The notes beneath the pieces were generated by a model. That model was not told the origin of the DNA and ran no database searches. It saw only the letters and a program-made list of their open reading frames with translations. DNA of 64,000 bases from CAIKMD01 sp036501365 (GTDB lineage: Bacteria; Pseudomonadota; Alphaproteobacteria; ATCC43930; CGMCC-115725), in the NCBI GenBank assembly GCA_036501365.1, contig DASYAL010000017.1, positions 21,693 to 85,692 of the forward strand. The letters run 5' to 3'. Both the position numbers and the translations under genes were made by a program. Position 1 is the first letter of the stretch, and each line of letters begins with the position of its first letter. Of this stretch, positions 50,699 through 59,584 are shown piece by piece.

Positions 50699-51661
50699 AT
50701 GACAAACGCGTCCGCGCCGTTCTCATTCCCGCACCGCCATCTGCTGGGGATCGAGGGACTTTCGCCCGACGACATCACGCAATTGCTCGACCGGGCCGAG
50801 GGCTACATCGAACAAAACCGCCAGGCCGACAAGAAGCAGTCGCTGCTGCGCGGCCGCACCATCATCAACCTGTTCTTCGAGAACTCGACCCGTACCCGCG
50901 CGTCCTTTGAGCTCGCCGGCAAACGTCTCGGCGGCGACGTCATCAACATGTCGGCGGAATGGAGCTCGATCAAAAAGGGCGAGACGCTGATCGACACCGC
51001 GGTGACATTGAATGCGATGCATCCCGACGTGCTGATCGTGCGCCATCCGGAATCGGGCGCAGTGCAGCTGCTTTCGGAGAAAGTCGATTGCGCCGTCATC
51101 AACGCCGGCGACGGCATGCACGAGCATCCGACCCAAGCGCTGCTCGATGCGCTGACTATCCGTCTTCGCAAGGGCCGGCTGCAAGGACTGCTGGTCGCGA
51201 TCTGCGGCGATGTCGCGCATAGCCGCGTCGCGCGCTCCAACATCCAGCTTCTCAATACCATGGGCGCGCGGGTCCGCGTCGTCGCGCCGCGCACCTTGCT
51301 GCCGGCCGAAGCCGATCGGCTCGGCGTCGAGGTCTTCACCGACATGCGCGAGGGCCTCAAAGGCGTCGACATCGTGATGATGCTGCGCCTCCAGCTCGAG
51401 CGCATGCAGGGCAGCTACGTGCCGAGCCTGCGCGAATATTTCCACTTCTTCGGCCTCGATTACGACAAGCTCGCTGTGGCCAAGCCCGACGCGCTGATTA
51501 TGCACCCAGGACCGATGAATCGCGGCGTCGAGATCGACACCGAAGTCGCCGACGACATCGACCGCAGCGTCATCCGCCAGCAAGTCGAGATGGGCGTCGC
51601 CGTGCGCATGGCCGTGCTCGAGACGCTGAGCCAGGAACCGCGCAACGTCGCGCCGACCTGA
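50699..51661 (+). CDS. pyrB: Aspartate carbamoyltransferase catalytic subunit
   Basis: ATCase makes carbamoyl aspartate in pyrimidine synthesis. The 320-residue chain has the carbamoyl-phosphate loop NLFFENSTRTRASFELA, EWSSIKKGETL, the NAGDGMHEHPTQALLD signature, ICGDVAHSRVARSN, and the C-terminal MHPGPMNRGVEID. The start at MTNASAPFSFPH follows the promoter geometry; the open frame extends 13 codons upstream into the promoter. No pyrI follows; instead the non-canonical PyrC begins immediately after the stop, as in complexes where a dihydroorotase-like chain binds ATCase. Confidence 0.96.
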   Translation: MTNASAPFSFPHRHLLGIEGLSPDDITQLLDRAEGYIEQNRQADKKQSLLRGRTIINLFFENSTRTRASFELAGKRLGGDVINMSAEWSSIKKGETLIDTAVTLNAMHPDVLIVRHPESGAVQLLSEKVDCAVINAGDGMHEHPTQALLDALTIRLRKGRLQGLLVAICGDVAHSRVARSNIQLLNTMGARVRVVAPRTLLPAEADRLGVEVFTDMREGLKGVDIVMMLRLQLERMQGSYVPSLREYFHFFGLDYDKLAVAKPDALIMHPGPMNRGVEIDTEVADDIDRSVIRQQVEMGVAVRMAVLETLSQEPRNVAPT

Positions 51662-52945
51662 ATGAGCACCCTCTTCACCAATGCGCGGCTGCTCGACCCG
51701 GCGGGCAATCTCGACTGCAAGGGCGAGGTGCTGGCGAACGACGGCAAGATCGTCGCGGTCGGCACCGGACTCGCGCGCGACGGCGCCGAGATCGTCGATT
51801 GCGGCGGCCATTGCCTCGCGCCTGGCATCGTCGACATGCGCGTGCAATTGCGCGAGCCAGGGGACGAGCATCAGGAGACGATGGCAACCGGCGGGAAAGC
51901 AGCCGCCGCGGGCGGCGTCACCACCATGGTCGCGCTGCCCAATACCGATCCGGTGATCGACGAGCTCGCGCTGGTCGAGTTCGTCGCGCGGCGCTCGCGC
52001 GATATCGGGCTGACACGCATCCGCACCTATGCCGCGGCGACCAAAGGGCTGCGCGGCAAGGAGCTGACCGAGATGGGGCTGCTCGCCGGCGCGGGCGCGC
52101 TTGCCTTCACTGACGGCGTCACCGCGATCGCCGACGCCGTGGTGATGCGACGCGCGCTCTCCTACGCGACCAATTTCGACATGCTGATCATCCAGCATCC
52201 CGAGGAACCGCGTCTCGCCGAGGGCGGCGCGATGAATTCCGGCGAGATCGCGACGCGGCTCGGCCTTCCCGGCATCTCCCCGGTCGCGGAGGTGATGATG
52301 ATCGAGCGCGATCTACGCCTCGTCGAGGTGACCGGCGCCCGTTATCACGCCGCGCATGTCTCAACGGCGGCGGCGATCGAGGCGATCCGCGCCGCGAAGC
52401 AACGCGGCTTGTGCGTCACTTGCGATACTGCGCCGCCCTATTTCGCGCTCAACGAAACCGCGGTCGGCGACTACCGCACCTTCGCCAAGGTGTCGCCGCC
52501 CCTGCGCTCGGAAGACGATCGTCGCGCCGTTGTCGAGGGCCTGCGCAACGGCACGATCGACGCGATCGCCAGCGATCACGCGCCACAAGATCAGGAATCG
52601 AAGCGGCTGCCGTTCGCCTCGGCGGCGAGCGGCATCGTCGGCCTCGAGACGCTGCTGCCGCTCGCGCTTGAGCTTCATCACAACGGCAGCGTGCCGCTGC
52701 TGCGCGTGCTCGGCGCGCTGTCGCAGCGTCCGGCCGAGATCTTGCGCCTGCCCGCCGGCAAGCTCGAAGCCGGGCTGCAGGCGGATTTCGTCATCTTCGA
52801 TCTCGATCGCCCGTGGCGGATCGAGGTCGATGCGTTTCATTCGAAATGCCGCAACTCGCCGTTCGACGGACGGCCGGTGCAAGGCGGCGTGCTGCGCACC
52901 GTCGTCGCCGGACGCGTTATTCATACCGCCGAGACCGCCGCCTAG
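51662..52945 (+). CDS. pyrC: Dihydroorotase-like protein lacking the HxH metal motif
   Basis: The 427-residue amidohydrolase-fold protein follows pyrB with no gap. Other dihydroorotase positions are kept: D151 (AFTDGVT), H179 (IIQHPEE), H232 (AAHVST) and D305 (IASDHAPQ). The N-terminal pair that should read HxH is R60 and Q62 (GIVDMRVQLREPG). The family is known to have non-catalytic copies that scaffold ATCase (Pseudomonas PyrX/PyrC'). I infer that this is such a protein or an enzyme with an altered metal site. If it is inactive, another dihydroorotase must exist outside the window. Confidence 0.88.
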   Translation: MSTLFTNARLLDPAGNLDCKGEVLANDGKIVAVGTGLARDGAEIVDCGGHCLAPGIVDMRVQLREPGDEHQETMATGGKAAAAGGVTTMVALPNTDPVIDELALVEFVARRSRDIGLTRIRTYAAATKGLRGKELTEMGLLAGAGALAFTDGVTAIADAVVMRRALSYATNFDMLIIQHPEEPRLAEGGAMNSGEIATRLGLPGISPVAEVMMIERDLRLVEVTGARYHAAHVSTAAAIEAIRAAKQRGLCVTCDTAPPYFALNETAVGDYRTFAKVSPPLRSEDDRRAVVEGLRNGTIDAIASDHAPQDQESKRLPFASAASGIVGLETLLPLALELHHNGSVPLLRVLGALSQRPAEILRLPAGKLEAGLQADFVIFDLDRPWRIEVDAFHSKCRNSPFDGRPVQGGVLRTVVAGRVIHTAETAA

Positions 52946-52948
52946 CGC

Positions 52949-53566
52949 ATGACGACAACTCCCGGGGATTGGGGCGCGATCATCGCCTGTGCGGCGCTCG
53001 CCTACCTCTGCGGCTCGATTCCGTTCGGCCTGATCTTCGCGCGCGCCGCCGGGCACGGCGACATCCGCGCCATCGGCTCGGGCAATATCGGCGCGACCAA
53101 CGTGCTGCGCACCGGCAGCAAGGCGCTCGCGTTGGTGACGCTCGCTTGCGACATCGCCAAGGGCTTCGTTCCCGTGCTGATCGCCGGGCGCTTCGGCGCC
53201 GACACCGCGACCGCCGCCGCGCTCGCCGCGCCGCTCGGCCATATCTTTCCGGTCTGGCTCGGCTTCAAGGGCGGAAAAGGCGTGGCCACGGCCGGCGGCG
53301 CGCTCCTCGCCTATGCCTGGCCGGTCGCGGTCGCCGCCATCGCCACCTGGCTCGCGATGGCGATCGTGTTCCGCTACTCCTCGCTCGCCGCGCTCGCCGC
53401 GGTGATCGTCGCGGCGCTCTCGGCCTGGATCGTGCGGCCCGACAGCGCCGAACCGCTCGCCATCCTCTTCATCGCCCTCCTCGTCATCTGGCGTCATCGC
53501 ACGAATCTGGCGCGGCTGGTGCGCGGCGAGGAAGACCGCATCGCGCTGAGGAAAACGCGTGCCTGA
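52949..53566 (+). CDS. plsY: Acyl-phosphate glycerol-3-phosphate acyltransferase
   Basis: PlsY acylates glycerol-3-phosphate from acyl-phosphate in phospholipid synthesis. The 205-residue inner-membrane protein has the three cytoplasmic motifs: GSIPFGLI, with GSGNIGATNVLR just after, and GHIFPVWLGFKGGKGVATAGG. About five hydrophobic helices are seen. It starts 3 bp after pyrC and overlaps the GTG of dprA by 8 bp, within a continuous pyrB-to-dprA unit. Confidence 0.95.
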   Translation: MTTTPGDWGAIIACAALAYLCGSIPFGLIFARAAGHGDIRAIGSGNIGATNVLRTGSKALALVTLACDIAKGFVPVLIAGRFGADTATAAALAAPLGHIFPVWLGFKGGKGVATAGGALLAYAWPVAVAAIATWLAMAIVFRYSSLAALAAVIVAALSAWIVRPDSAEPLAILFIALLVIWRHRTNLARLVRGEEDRIALRKTRA

Positions 53567-54737
53567 ACCCGGCCCAGTTGACGCGGGCGGGGCGGCGCGC
53601 GCATCTTCCGCGCCCATGTCCGGAACTGCGCGTAGTCTCAATCCGGCGGAGCGGCTCGATTGGCTGCGGCTCATCCGCAGCGAGAATGTCGGGCCGGTCA
53701 CCTTCTATCAGCTCCTCGCGCGCTTCGGCTCGGCCGAAGCGGCGCTCGCCGCTTTGCCCGAGGTCGCACGACGCGGCGGCCGCGCGCGCCCGCTCACGCT
53801 CTGTCCCCGCCCAGCGGCAGAGCGCGAGATGCAACAAGTGCAAGCCGCGGACGCGCGGCTCGTCGCTTGGGGCGAGCCCGATTATCCGGCGGCGCTCGCC
53901 GTGCTCGACGATGCGCCGCCGCTGCTCTCCTTGCGCGGCGATGGAAAGCTGTTCGAGCGGCCCGCTGTCGCCGTCGTCGGCGCGCGCAACGCCTCCGCCA
54001 ACGGCCGTCGCTTCGCGCGCGACATCGCGATGCAGATCGGCCAGCAAGGGATCGTCGTCGTCTCGGGCCTGGCGCGCGGCATCGACGGCGCGGCGCATGA
54101 AGGCGCACTCGCCACCGGCACAGTCGCGGTGCTCGCCGGCGGCATCGATCAGGTCTATCCGGAAGAGAACCGCGCGCTGCACGAGCAGATCGCCGGGCGC
54201 GGCGCGCTGATCGCCGAGCTCGCGATTGGCACCGAGCCGCAGGCACGGCATTTCCCGCGCCGCAACCGCATCATCTCGGGCTGCTCGCTCGGCGTGCTGG
54301 TCGTCGAGGCGGCGCTGCGCTCGGGCTCGCTGATCACCGCGCGCTTCGCGCTCGAGCAGGGCCGCGACGTCTTCGCCGTGCCGGGCTCGCCGCTCGATCC
54401 GCGCTGCCGCGGCACCAACGATCTCATCCGCAGCGGCGCGATCCTGACCGAGACGATCGATGACATCATGCGCGAGTTGCAGCCGCGGCTCGGCCGCGCG
54501 CTGGGCGAGCGCAAGCGTGAGGCCTACACGCCGGCGAAAAGCGTCGCGCCGGGCGACGGCGAGCTCGCGCGGGCGCGCGAGCGGCTCGTCGAGCTGTTGT
54601 CGCCCACGCCGGCGCCGGTTGACGAACTGGTTCGCCAATGCCAATTGTCGCCCGCGCTGGTGGTAACGATTCTCCTCGAGCTGGAGCTTGCCGGCCGCAT
54701 CGAGCGCCATCCCGGCAACCAGGTCTCCTTGCTTTAA
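53559..54737 (+). CDS. dprA: DNA processing protein DprA
   Basis: DprA loads RecA on incoming single-stranded DNA in transformation. The 392-residue protein has an N-terminal SAM-like region (LIRSENVGPVTFYQLL), the Rossmann core with VAVVGARNASANG, VSGLARGIDGAAHEGAL, GGIDQVYPEENR and FPRRNRIISGCSLG, and a C-terminal winged-helix domain (PVDELVRQCQLSPALVVTILLELELAGRI). GAGG seven bases before the GTG supports this overlapping start; an ATG 19 codons later is possible. Confidence 0.94.
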   Translation: MPEPGPVDAGGAARASSAPMSGTARSLNPAERLDWLRLIRSENVGPVTFYQLLARFGSAEAALAALPEVARRGGRARPLTLCPRPAAEREMQQVQAADARLVAWGEPDYPAALAVLDDAPPLLSLRGDGKLFERPAVAVVGARNASANGRRFARDIAMQIGQQGIVVVSGLARGIDGAAHEGALATGTVAVLAGGIDQVYPEENRALHEQIAGRGALIAELAIGTEPQARHFPRRNRIISGCSLGVLVVEAALRSGSLITARFALEQGRDVFAVPGSPLDPRCRGTNDLIRSGAILTETIDDIMRELQPRLGRALGERKREAYTPAKSVAPGDGELARARERLVELLSPTPAPVDELVRQCQLSPALVVTILLELELAGRIERHPGNQVSLL

Positions 54738-54803
54738 CCCGACCGAATGGCCATTTGACCCGGAATTGACCGAGCGAGAATATTCCCAAGAAAGTTAACG
54801 AGA

Positions 54804-57488
54804 ATGGATGTCGTCGTCGTCGAATCGCCAGCCAAGGCGAAAACCATCAACAAGTATCTCGGCAAGGGCTACACGGTTCTGGCCAGCTATGGTCATGTCC
54901 GCGATTTGCCGCCGAAAGAAGGCTCAGTGCGTCCCGACGAGGACTTCGCCATTTCCTGGGAAGTCGATGGCAAGGCCAACAAGCGGCTGCAGGACATCAT
55001 CAAGGCGGTCAAAGGCGCCGAGCATCTCTATCTCGCCACCGACCCCGATCGCGAAGGCGAGGCGATCTCGTGGCATGTGCAAGAGGTGCTGCGCCAGCGC
55101 CACGCGTTGAAAGGCGTCGACGTCAAGCGCGTCGTCTTCAACGAGGTGACCAAGTCCGCGGTGCAGGACGCGTTCAAGCATCCGCGCGATCTCGATCGCG
55201 AGCTGGTCGATGCCTATCTCGCGCGCCGCGCGCTCGACTATCTCGTCGGCTTCACCCTATCGCCGGTGCTGTGGCGCAAGCTGCCCGGCAGCCGCTCGGC
55301 GGGGCGCGTGCAATCGGTCGCGCTCAGGCTCATCTGCGAGCGCGAAGCCGATATCGAGATCTTCAAGCCGCGCGAATACTGGTCGATCGAGGTCGAGTTC
55401 GCGACGCCGTCGGGCGAGCATTTCTTCGCGCGGTTGACGCATCTCAACGGCAAGCGCCTCGACCGTTTCGATCTGCCCGACGAAGCGACGGCGCGCGCCG
55501 CAGCCGAGACCATCGCGCGCCAGAGCGGCTTCGCGGTCCGCGAGATCGAGCGCAAGCAGGTACGGCGCAATCCGCCGCCGCCCTTCACCACCTCGACCTT
55601 GCAGCAGGAAGCCTCGCGCAAGCTCGGGATGACCGCGTCGCGCACCATGCGCATCGCGCAGCGGCTCTACGAAGGCGTCGACATCGACGGCGATACCGTC
55701 GGCCTCATCACCTATATGCGCACCGACGGCGTCGCGCTGTCGAACGAGGCGATCCGCGCCGTGCGCCAGCTGATCGAGCAGGATTACGGCAACGACTACC
55801 GGCCGGGCGAGGCGCGCATCTATCGCACCCAAGCGAAGAACGCGCAGGAAGCGCATGAGGCGATCCGCCCGACCGACATGTTCCGCCGCCCCAACCAGGT
55901 CGTGCGCCACCTCGACGACGAGCAGCGCCGGCTCTACGAGCTGATCTGGAAGCGCGCCGTCGCGAGCCAGATGTCGACCGCGCTGATCGATCAAGTCGGC
56001 GTCGACATCACCTCGCCCGCCGGCGACGTGGTGCTGCGCGCGACCGGCTCGACCATCGCCTTCAACGGCTATCTCGCGCTCTATCACGAGGACGTCGACG
56101 ATCTCGAGGACGACGACGAGAACCGCCGCCTGCCGCCGCTCAAAGAGCGCGACGCGCTCGACCGCGGCGAGATCAAGCCGGAGCAGCATTTCACCCAGCC
56201 GCCGCCGCGCTATACCGAGGCGAGCCTGGTCAAGAAGCTCGAAGAGCTCGGCATCGGCCGGCCCTCGACCTACGCCTCGATCATCCAGGTCTTGCAGGAC
56301 CGCAACTATGTGCGGCTCGACAAGAAGCGCTTCATTCCCGAGGACCGCGGCCGGCTGGTGACGGCGTTCCTCACCCAGTTCTTCGAGCGCTATGTCGAAT
56401 ACGATTTCACCGCCGACCTCGAGAACCAACTCGACGACATCTCGGGCGGTCGCGTCGCCTGGAAGAAAGTGCTGGAGGATTTCTGGCGCGACTTCTCGGT
56501 GGCGATCGGCGGCACCAAGGACCTGAAGATCAGCGACGTCATCAACGCGCTCGACGACAGCCTCGGCAAGCACTTCTTCCCCGATCCCGGCAATGGCAAG
56601 GACCCGCGCCTCTGCCCGGTTTGCGGCGCCGGCCGGCTCGGGCTGAAGCTCGGGCGCTTCGGCGCCTTCATCGGCTGCTCGAATTATCCCGATTGCAAAT
56701 TCACGCGGCCGCTCGGCATCGAGAATGCGGACGGCGCGGAGAGTTCGAGCCCGCGTGAGCTCGGTCTCGATCCGGCGACGCAAGTGCCGGTGACGATGAA
56801 GAAAGGCCCTTACGGCTTCTACGTCCAACTCGGCGAAGGCAATGGCGACGAGAAGCCCAAGCGCGCCTCGATCCCCAAAGCCATGTCGCCAGCGGATGTC
56901 GATCTCGACAAGGCGCTGCGCTTGCTTGCCTTGCCGCGCGAGCTCGGCCCGCATCCCGAAGGCGGCGAGATGATCACCGCCGCGATCGGTCGCTTCGGTC
57001 CCTATCTGAAGCACGGCAAGGAATATCGCTCGCTGCCCAAGGACGACGACGTGCTGACCATCGGCCTCAACCGCGCCGTCAGCCTCCTCGCCGAGCCGAA
57101 GCCCCAGCGCCGCGGCATGCCGACGCCGATCAAATCACTCGGCGCCCATCCCGCCGACGCTGCGCCGGTCAATCTGTTCAGCGGCCGCTACGGTCCCTAT
57201 GTCAGCCATGGCGGCGTCAACGCGACTTTGCGCGACATCTCGCCCGACGAGGTGACGCTGCAGCAGGCGGTCGACTTGCTCGCCGCGCGTCCGCAGCCCA
57301 AAGGTAAACGCCGCGCCGCAGCCGCCAAGACACCCAAAGCCCCGAAACAACCGAAACAACCTGATGCCGCGAAAGCCGCGGCGGAAACTGAACCTACCCG
57401 CAATGGCAAAAAAGCCACCCCGAAACCCAAGAAAGCCGCCCAGAAGAAAAAATCGGCGGCCCGGAAACCCGCCCCCGCCGACGGGTGA
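54804..57488 (+). CDS. topA: DNA topoisomerase I
   Basis: The 894-residue type IA topoisomerase relaxes negative supercoils. The Toprim domain opens VVVESPAKAKTI and includes TDPDREGEAISWH. The active-site tyrosine is about Y304 in LITYMRTDG. A C4 zinc ribbon is seen in CPVCGAGRLGL and CSNYPDC. Topo C-terminal repeats follow (YGFYVQLGEG, FGPYLKHGKEYRSL, YGPYVSHGGVNATL). The end is a Lys/Ala/Pro-rich basic tail. The last 86 bp overlap the rnr start in another frame. Two TTGACC boxes in the 66-bp gap after dprA hint at a separate promoter. Confidence 0.97.
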   Translation: MDVVVVESPAKAKTINKYLGKGYTVLASYGHVRDLPPKEGSVRPDEDFAISWEVDGKANKRLQDIIKAVKGAEHLYLATDPDREGEAISWHVQEVLRQRHALKGVDVKRVVFNEVTKSAVQDAFKHPRDLDRELVDAYLARRALDYLVGFTLSPVLWRKLPGSRSAGRVQSVALRLICEREADIEIFKPREYWSIEVEFATPSGEHFFARLTHLNGKRLDRFDLPDEATARAAAETIARQSGFAVREIERKQVRRNPPPPFTTSTLQQEASRKLGMTASRTMRIAQRLYEGVDIDGDTVGLITYMRTDGVALSNEAIRAVRQLIEQDYGNDYRPGEARIYRTQAKNAQEAHEAIRPTDMFRRPNQVVRHLDDEQRRLYELIWKRAVASQMSTALIDQVGVDITSPAGDVVLRATGSTIAFNGYLALYHEDVDDLEDDDENRRLPPLKERDALDRGEIKPEQHFTQPPPRYTEASLVKKLEELGIGRPSTYASIIQVLQDRNYVRLDKKRFIPEDRGRLVTAFLTQFFERYVEYDFTADLENQLDDISGGRVAWKKVLEDFWRDFSVAIGGTKDLKISDVINALDDSLGKHFFPDPGNGKDPRLCPVCGAGRLGLKLGRFGAFIGCSNYPDCKFTRPLGIENADGAESSSPRELGLDPATQVPVTMKKGPYGFYVQLGEGNGDEKPKRASIPKAMSPADVDLDKALRLLALPRELGPHPEGGEMITAAIGRFGPYLKHGKEYRSLPKDDDVLTIGLNRAVSLLAEPKPQRRGMPTPIKSLGAHPADAAPVNLFSGRYGPYVSHGGVNATLRDISPDEVTLQQAVDLLAARPQPKGKRRAAAAKTPKAPKQPKQPDAAKAAAETEPTRNGKKATPKPKKAAQKKKSAARKPAPADG

Positions 57489-59490
57489 GCGCCGCGGCGA
57501 GACCGCGGCCCGGCTGCCCGAGATCGGCGTCATCGAGATCGCCGCGATCGATATCGACGGCGAGCTGCGCGGCCGGCCGATCATCGGCAACCGACCCTAT
57601 AAGGAAGATGTGACTGTCGTCGCCGAGCCCGGCGCCGCCGCGCTCGGCCTCGGCGAGCGCGCGCTGGTGCGCTTCGCCCGCGGTGAGGACGGCTGGGAGG
57701 CACGGATCATCCGCGCCCTCGACCGCGCGCCCGACCGTATCGTCGGCATTTACCGCGGGACACGCGAAGGCGGGCGCATCGAGCCGACCGACCGCAAGCA
57801 GCGCCGCGAATTCCGCGTTGCCCGCGCCGACAGCAAGGACGCGCGCGACGGCGAGATCGTGCTCGCCGCGCTCAAACCGACGAGCGGCTTCGGCGCGCCC
57901 GAAGCGCACATTATCGAGCGTATCGGCGACAGCGCCAATCCGCGTGCTTTCAGCCTCATCGCGATTCACAGCCACGACATCCCGACCGAATTCTCGGCGG
58001 AGGCATTGCACCTCGCCGACGCGGCACAGCCGGTCGCGCTCGGCGCGCGCGAGGATCTGCGCAACATCCCGCTCGTCACCATTGACGGCGCCGATGCGCG
58101 CGATTTCGACGATGCGGTCTGGGCCGAGCCCGATCCCGGGAATGAAGGCGGCTGGCACGCGATCGTCGCGATCGCCGACGTCGCCTGGTATGTCCGGCCG
58201 GAAGATGCGCTCGATCGCGATGCCGAGACGCGCGGCAATTCGGTTTACTTCCCCGACCGCGTCGTGCCGATGCTGCCGGAAGCGCTGTCGAACGAGCTAT
58301 GCTCGCTCAAGCCTGGCGTCGACCGTGCCTGCATGGCGGTCCATCTCTGGTTCGACGATCACGGTCACATCCATCGCCATCGCTTCCTGCGCGGGCTGAT
58401 GCGATCGGCCGCGCGCCTTACTTATGAGCAGGTTCAGCAAGCGATCGATAGCCCGCCAAGCGAAACGACGGCATCGCTGGTCGAGCCGGTGTTGCGGCCG
58501 CTCTACGGCGCCTTTGCCGCGCTCGACCGCGCGCGGCGCCAGCGCGGCGCGCTCGAACTCGACCTGCCCGAGCGCCGCATCCAGCTCGACGAGACCGGCA
58601 AGGTCGCGCGCATCGAGCCGCGCGAGCGCCTCGACAGCCACCGGCTGATCGAGGAATTCATGATCGCCGCCAATGTCGCGGCGGCGGAGACCTTGGAGCG
58701 GCTACAGTGGCCGTGCCTCTATCGCATCCACGATGCGCCCGATCCGGTGAAGATCGCGGCGCTCAGCGAATTCCTTGCCGATATCGGCATTCCGGGCGCG
58801 AAGCTCGCCAAGGGCCAAGTCGTGCGCCCGCGGCATTTCAACGACATCCTCCGCAAGATCGCCGGCACGGCTTATGCCGCGCTGGTGCCGCAGCTTGTGC
58901 TCCGCGCCCAAGCTCAAGCCGTCTACAGCCCGACCAATATCGGGCATTTCGGCTTGGCGCTCCGCCGCTATGCGCATTTCACCTCACCGATTCGCCGCTA
59001 TGCCGATCTGATCGTCCATCGCGCGCTGATCGCGGCGCTGATGCTCGATGACCGCGGCGCGGCGGCGCCGAGCAAGGATCTCGTCTCGGTCGGCGAGCAT
59101 GTCTCGATGACCGAGCGGCGCGCCGCCGCCGCCGAGCGCAACGCCGCCGACCGCTATATCTCCGCCTTTCTCGCCGATCGCGTCGGCGCTCAGTTCGCCG
59201 CGCGAATCAATGGCGTGACCCGCGCGGGGTTGTTCGTCACCCTTGCCGAGACCGGCGCCGACGGGCTGGTGCCGATCCGCTCGCTGCCCAACGATTACTA
59301 CGATCACGACGAGGCCCGGCATCGTCTTGTCGGCCGCCGCTCAAGGCGCAGCTTCAGCTTGGGAGAATCGGTCACGGTCCAGCTTGCGGAGGCGAACACC
59401 GTCACCGGCAGTTTACGTTTCGATTTGATCGCGGACGATTTGCCGCAGCGCAGCAAGCGGCCCTCGCACGGGCATCGCGGCCGCGGCTGA
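57403..59490 (+). CDS. rnr: Ribonuclease R, short N-terminus
   Basis: RNase R is a 3'-5' exoribonuclease that can degrade structured RNA. The 695-residue protein has cold-shock-like RNA-binding segments, the RNB catalytic domain with the metal aspartates in TIDGADARDFDDAVWAEP, and FTSPIRRYADLIVHRAL. The C-terminal S1 domain is seen in FAARINGVTRAGLFVTLAETGADGLVP. Before LPEIGVIEI there are only about 40 basic, Pro-rich residues, where relatives carry a winged-helix domain. The ATG at 57403 lies within topA, overlapping by 86 bp in another frame; an earlier start at 57364 is also possible. Confidence 0.93.
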   Translation: MAKKPPRNPRKPPRRKNRRPGNPPPPTGERRGETAARLPEIGVIEIAAIDIDGELRGRPIIGNRPYKEDVTVVAEPGAAALGLGERALVRFARGEDGWEARIIRALDRAPDRIVGIYRGTREGGRIEPTDRKQRREFRVARADSKDARDGEIVLAALKPTSGFGAPEAHIIERIGDSANPRAFSLIAIHSHDIPTEFSAEALHLADAAQPVALGAREDLRNIPLVTIDGADARDFDDAVWAEPDPGNEGGWHAIVAIADVAWYVRPEDALDRDAETRGNSVYFPDRVVPMLPEALSNELCSLKPGVDRACMAVHLWFDDHGHIHRHRFLRGLMRSAARLTYEQVQQAIDSPPSETTASLVEPVLRPLYGAFAALDRARRQRGALELDLPERRIQLDETGKVARIEPRERLDSHRLIEEFMIAANVAAAETLERLQWPCLYRIHDAPDPVKIAALSEFLADIGIPGAKLAKGQVVRPRHFNDILRKIAGTAYAALVPQLVLRAQAQAVYSPTNIGHFGLALRRYAHFTSPIRRYADLIVHRALIAALMLDDRGAAAPSKDLVSVGEHVSMTERRAAAAERNAADRYISAFLADRVGAQFAARINGVTRAGLFVTLAETGADGLVPIRSLPNDYYDHDEARHRLVGRRSRRSFSLGESVTVQLAEANTVTGSLRFDLIADDLPQRSKRPSHGHRGRG

Positions 59491-59584
59491 CTTCTATCAA
59501 CTCTTTATTTTCTTGCACCGTGGCAGAATGCCCGTCAACATTACGGCGCTTTTGTGGCCTCAATTGGATGGTATTGCCTTCACT

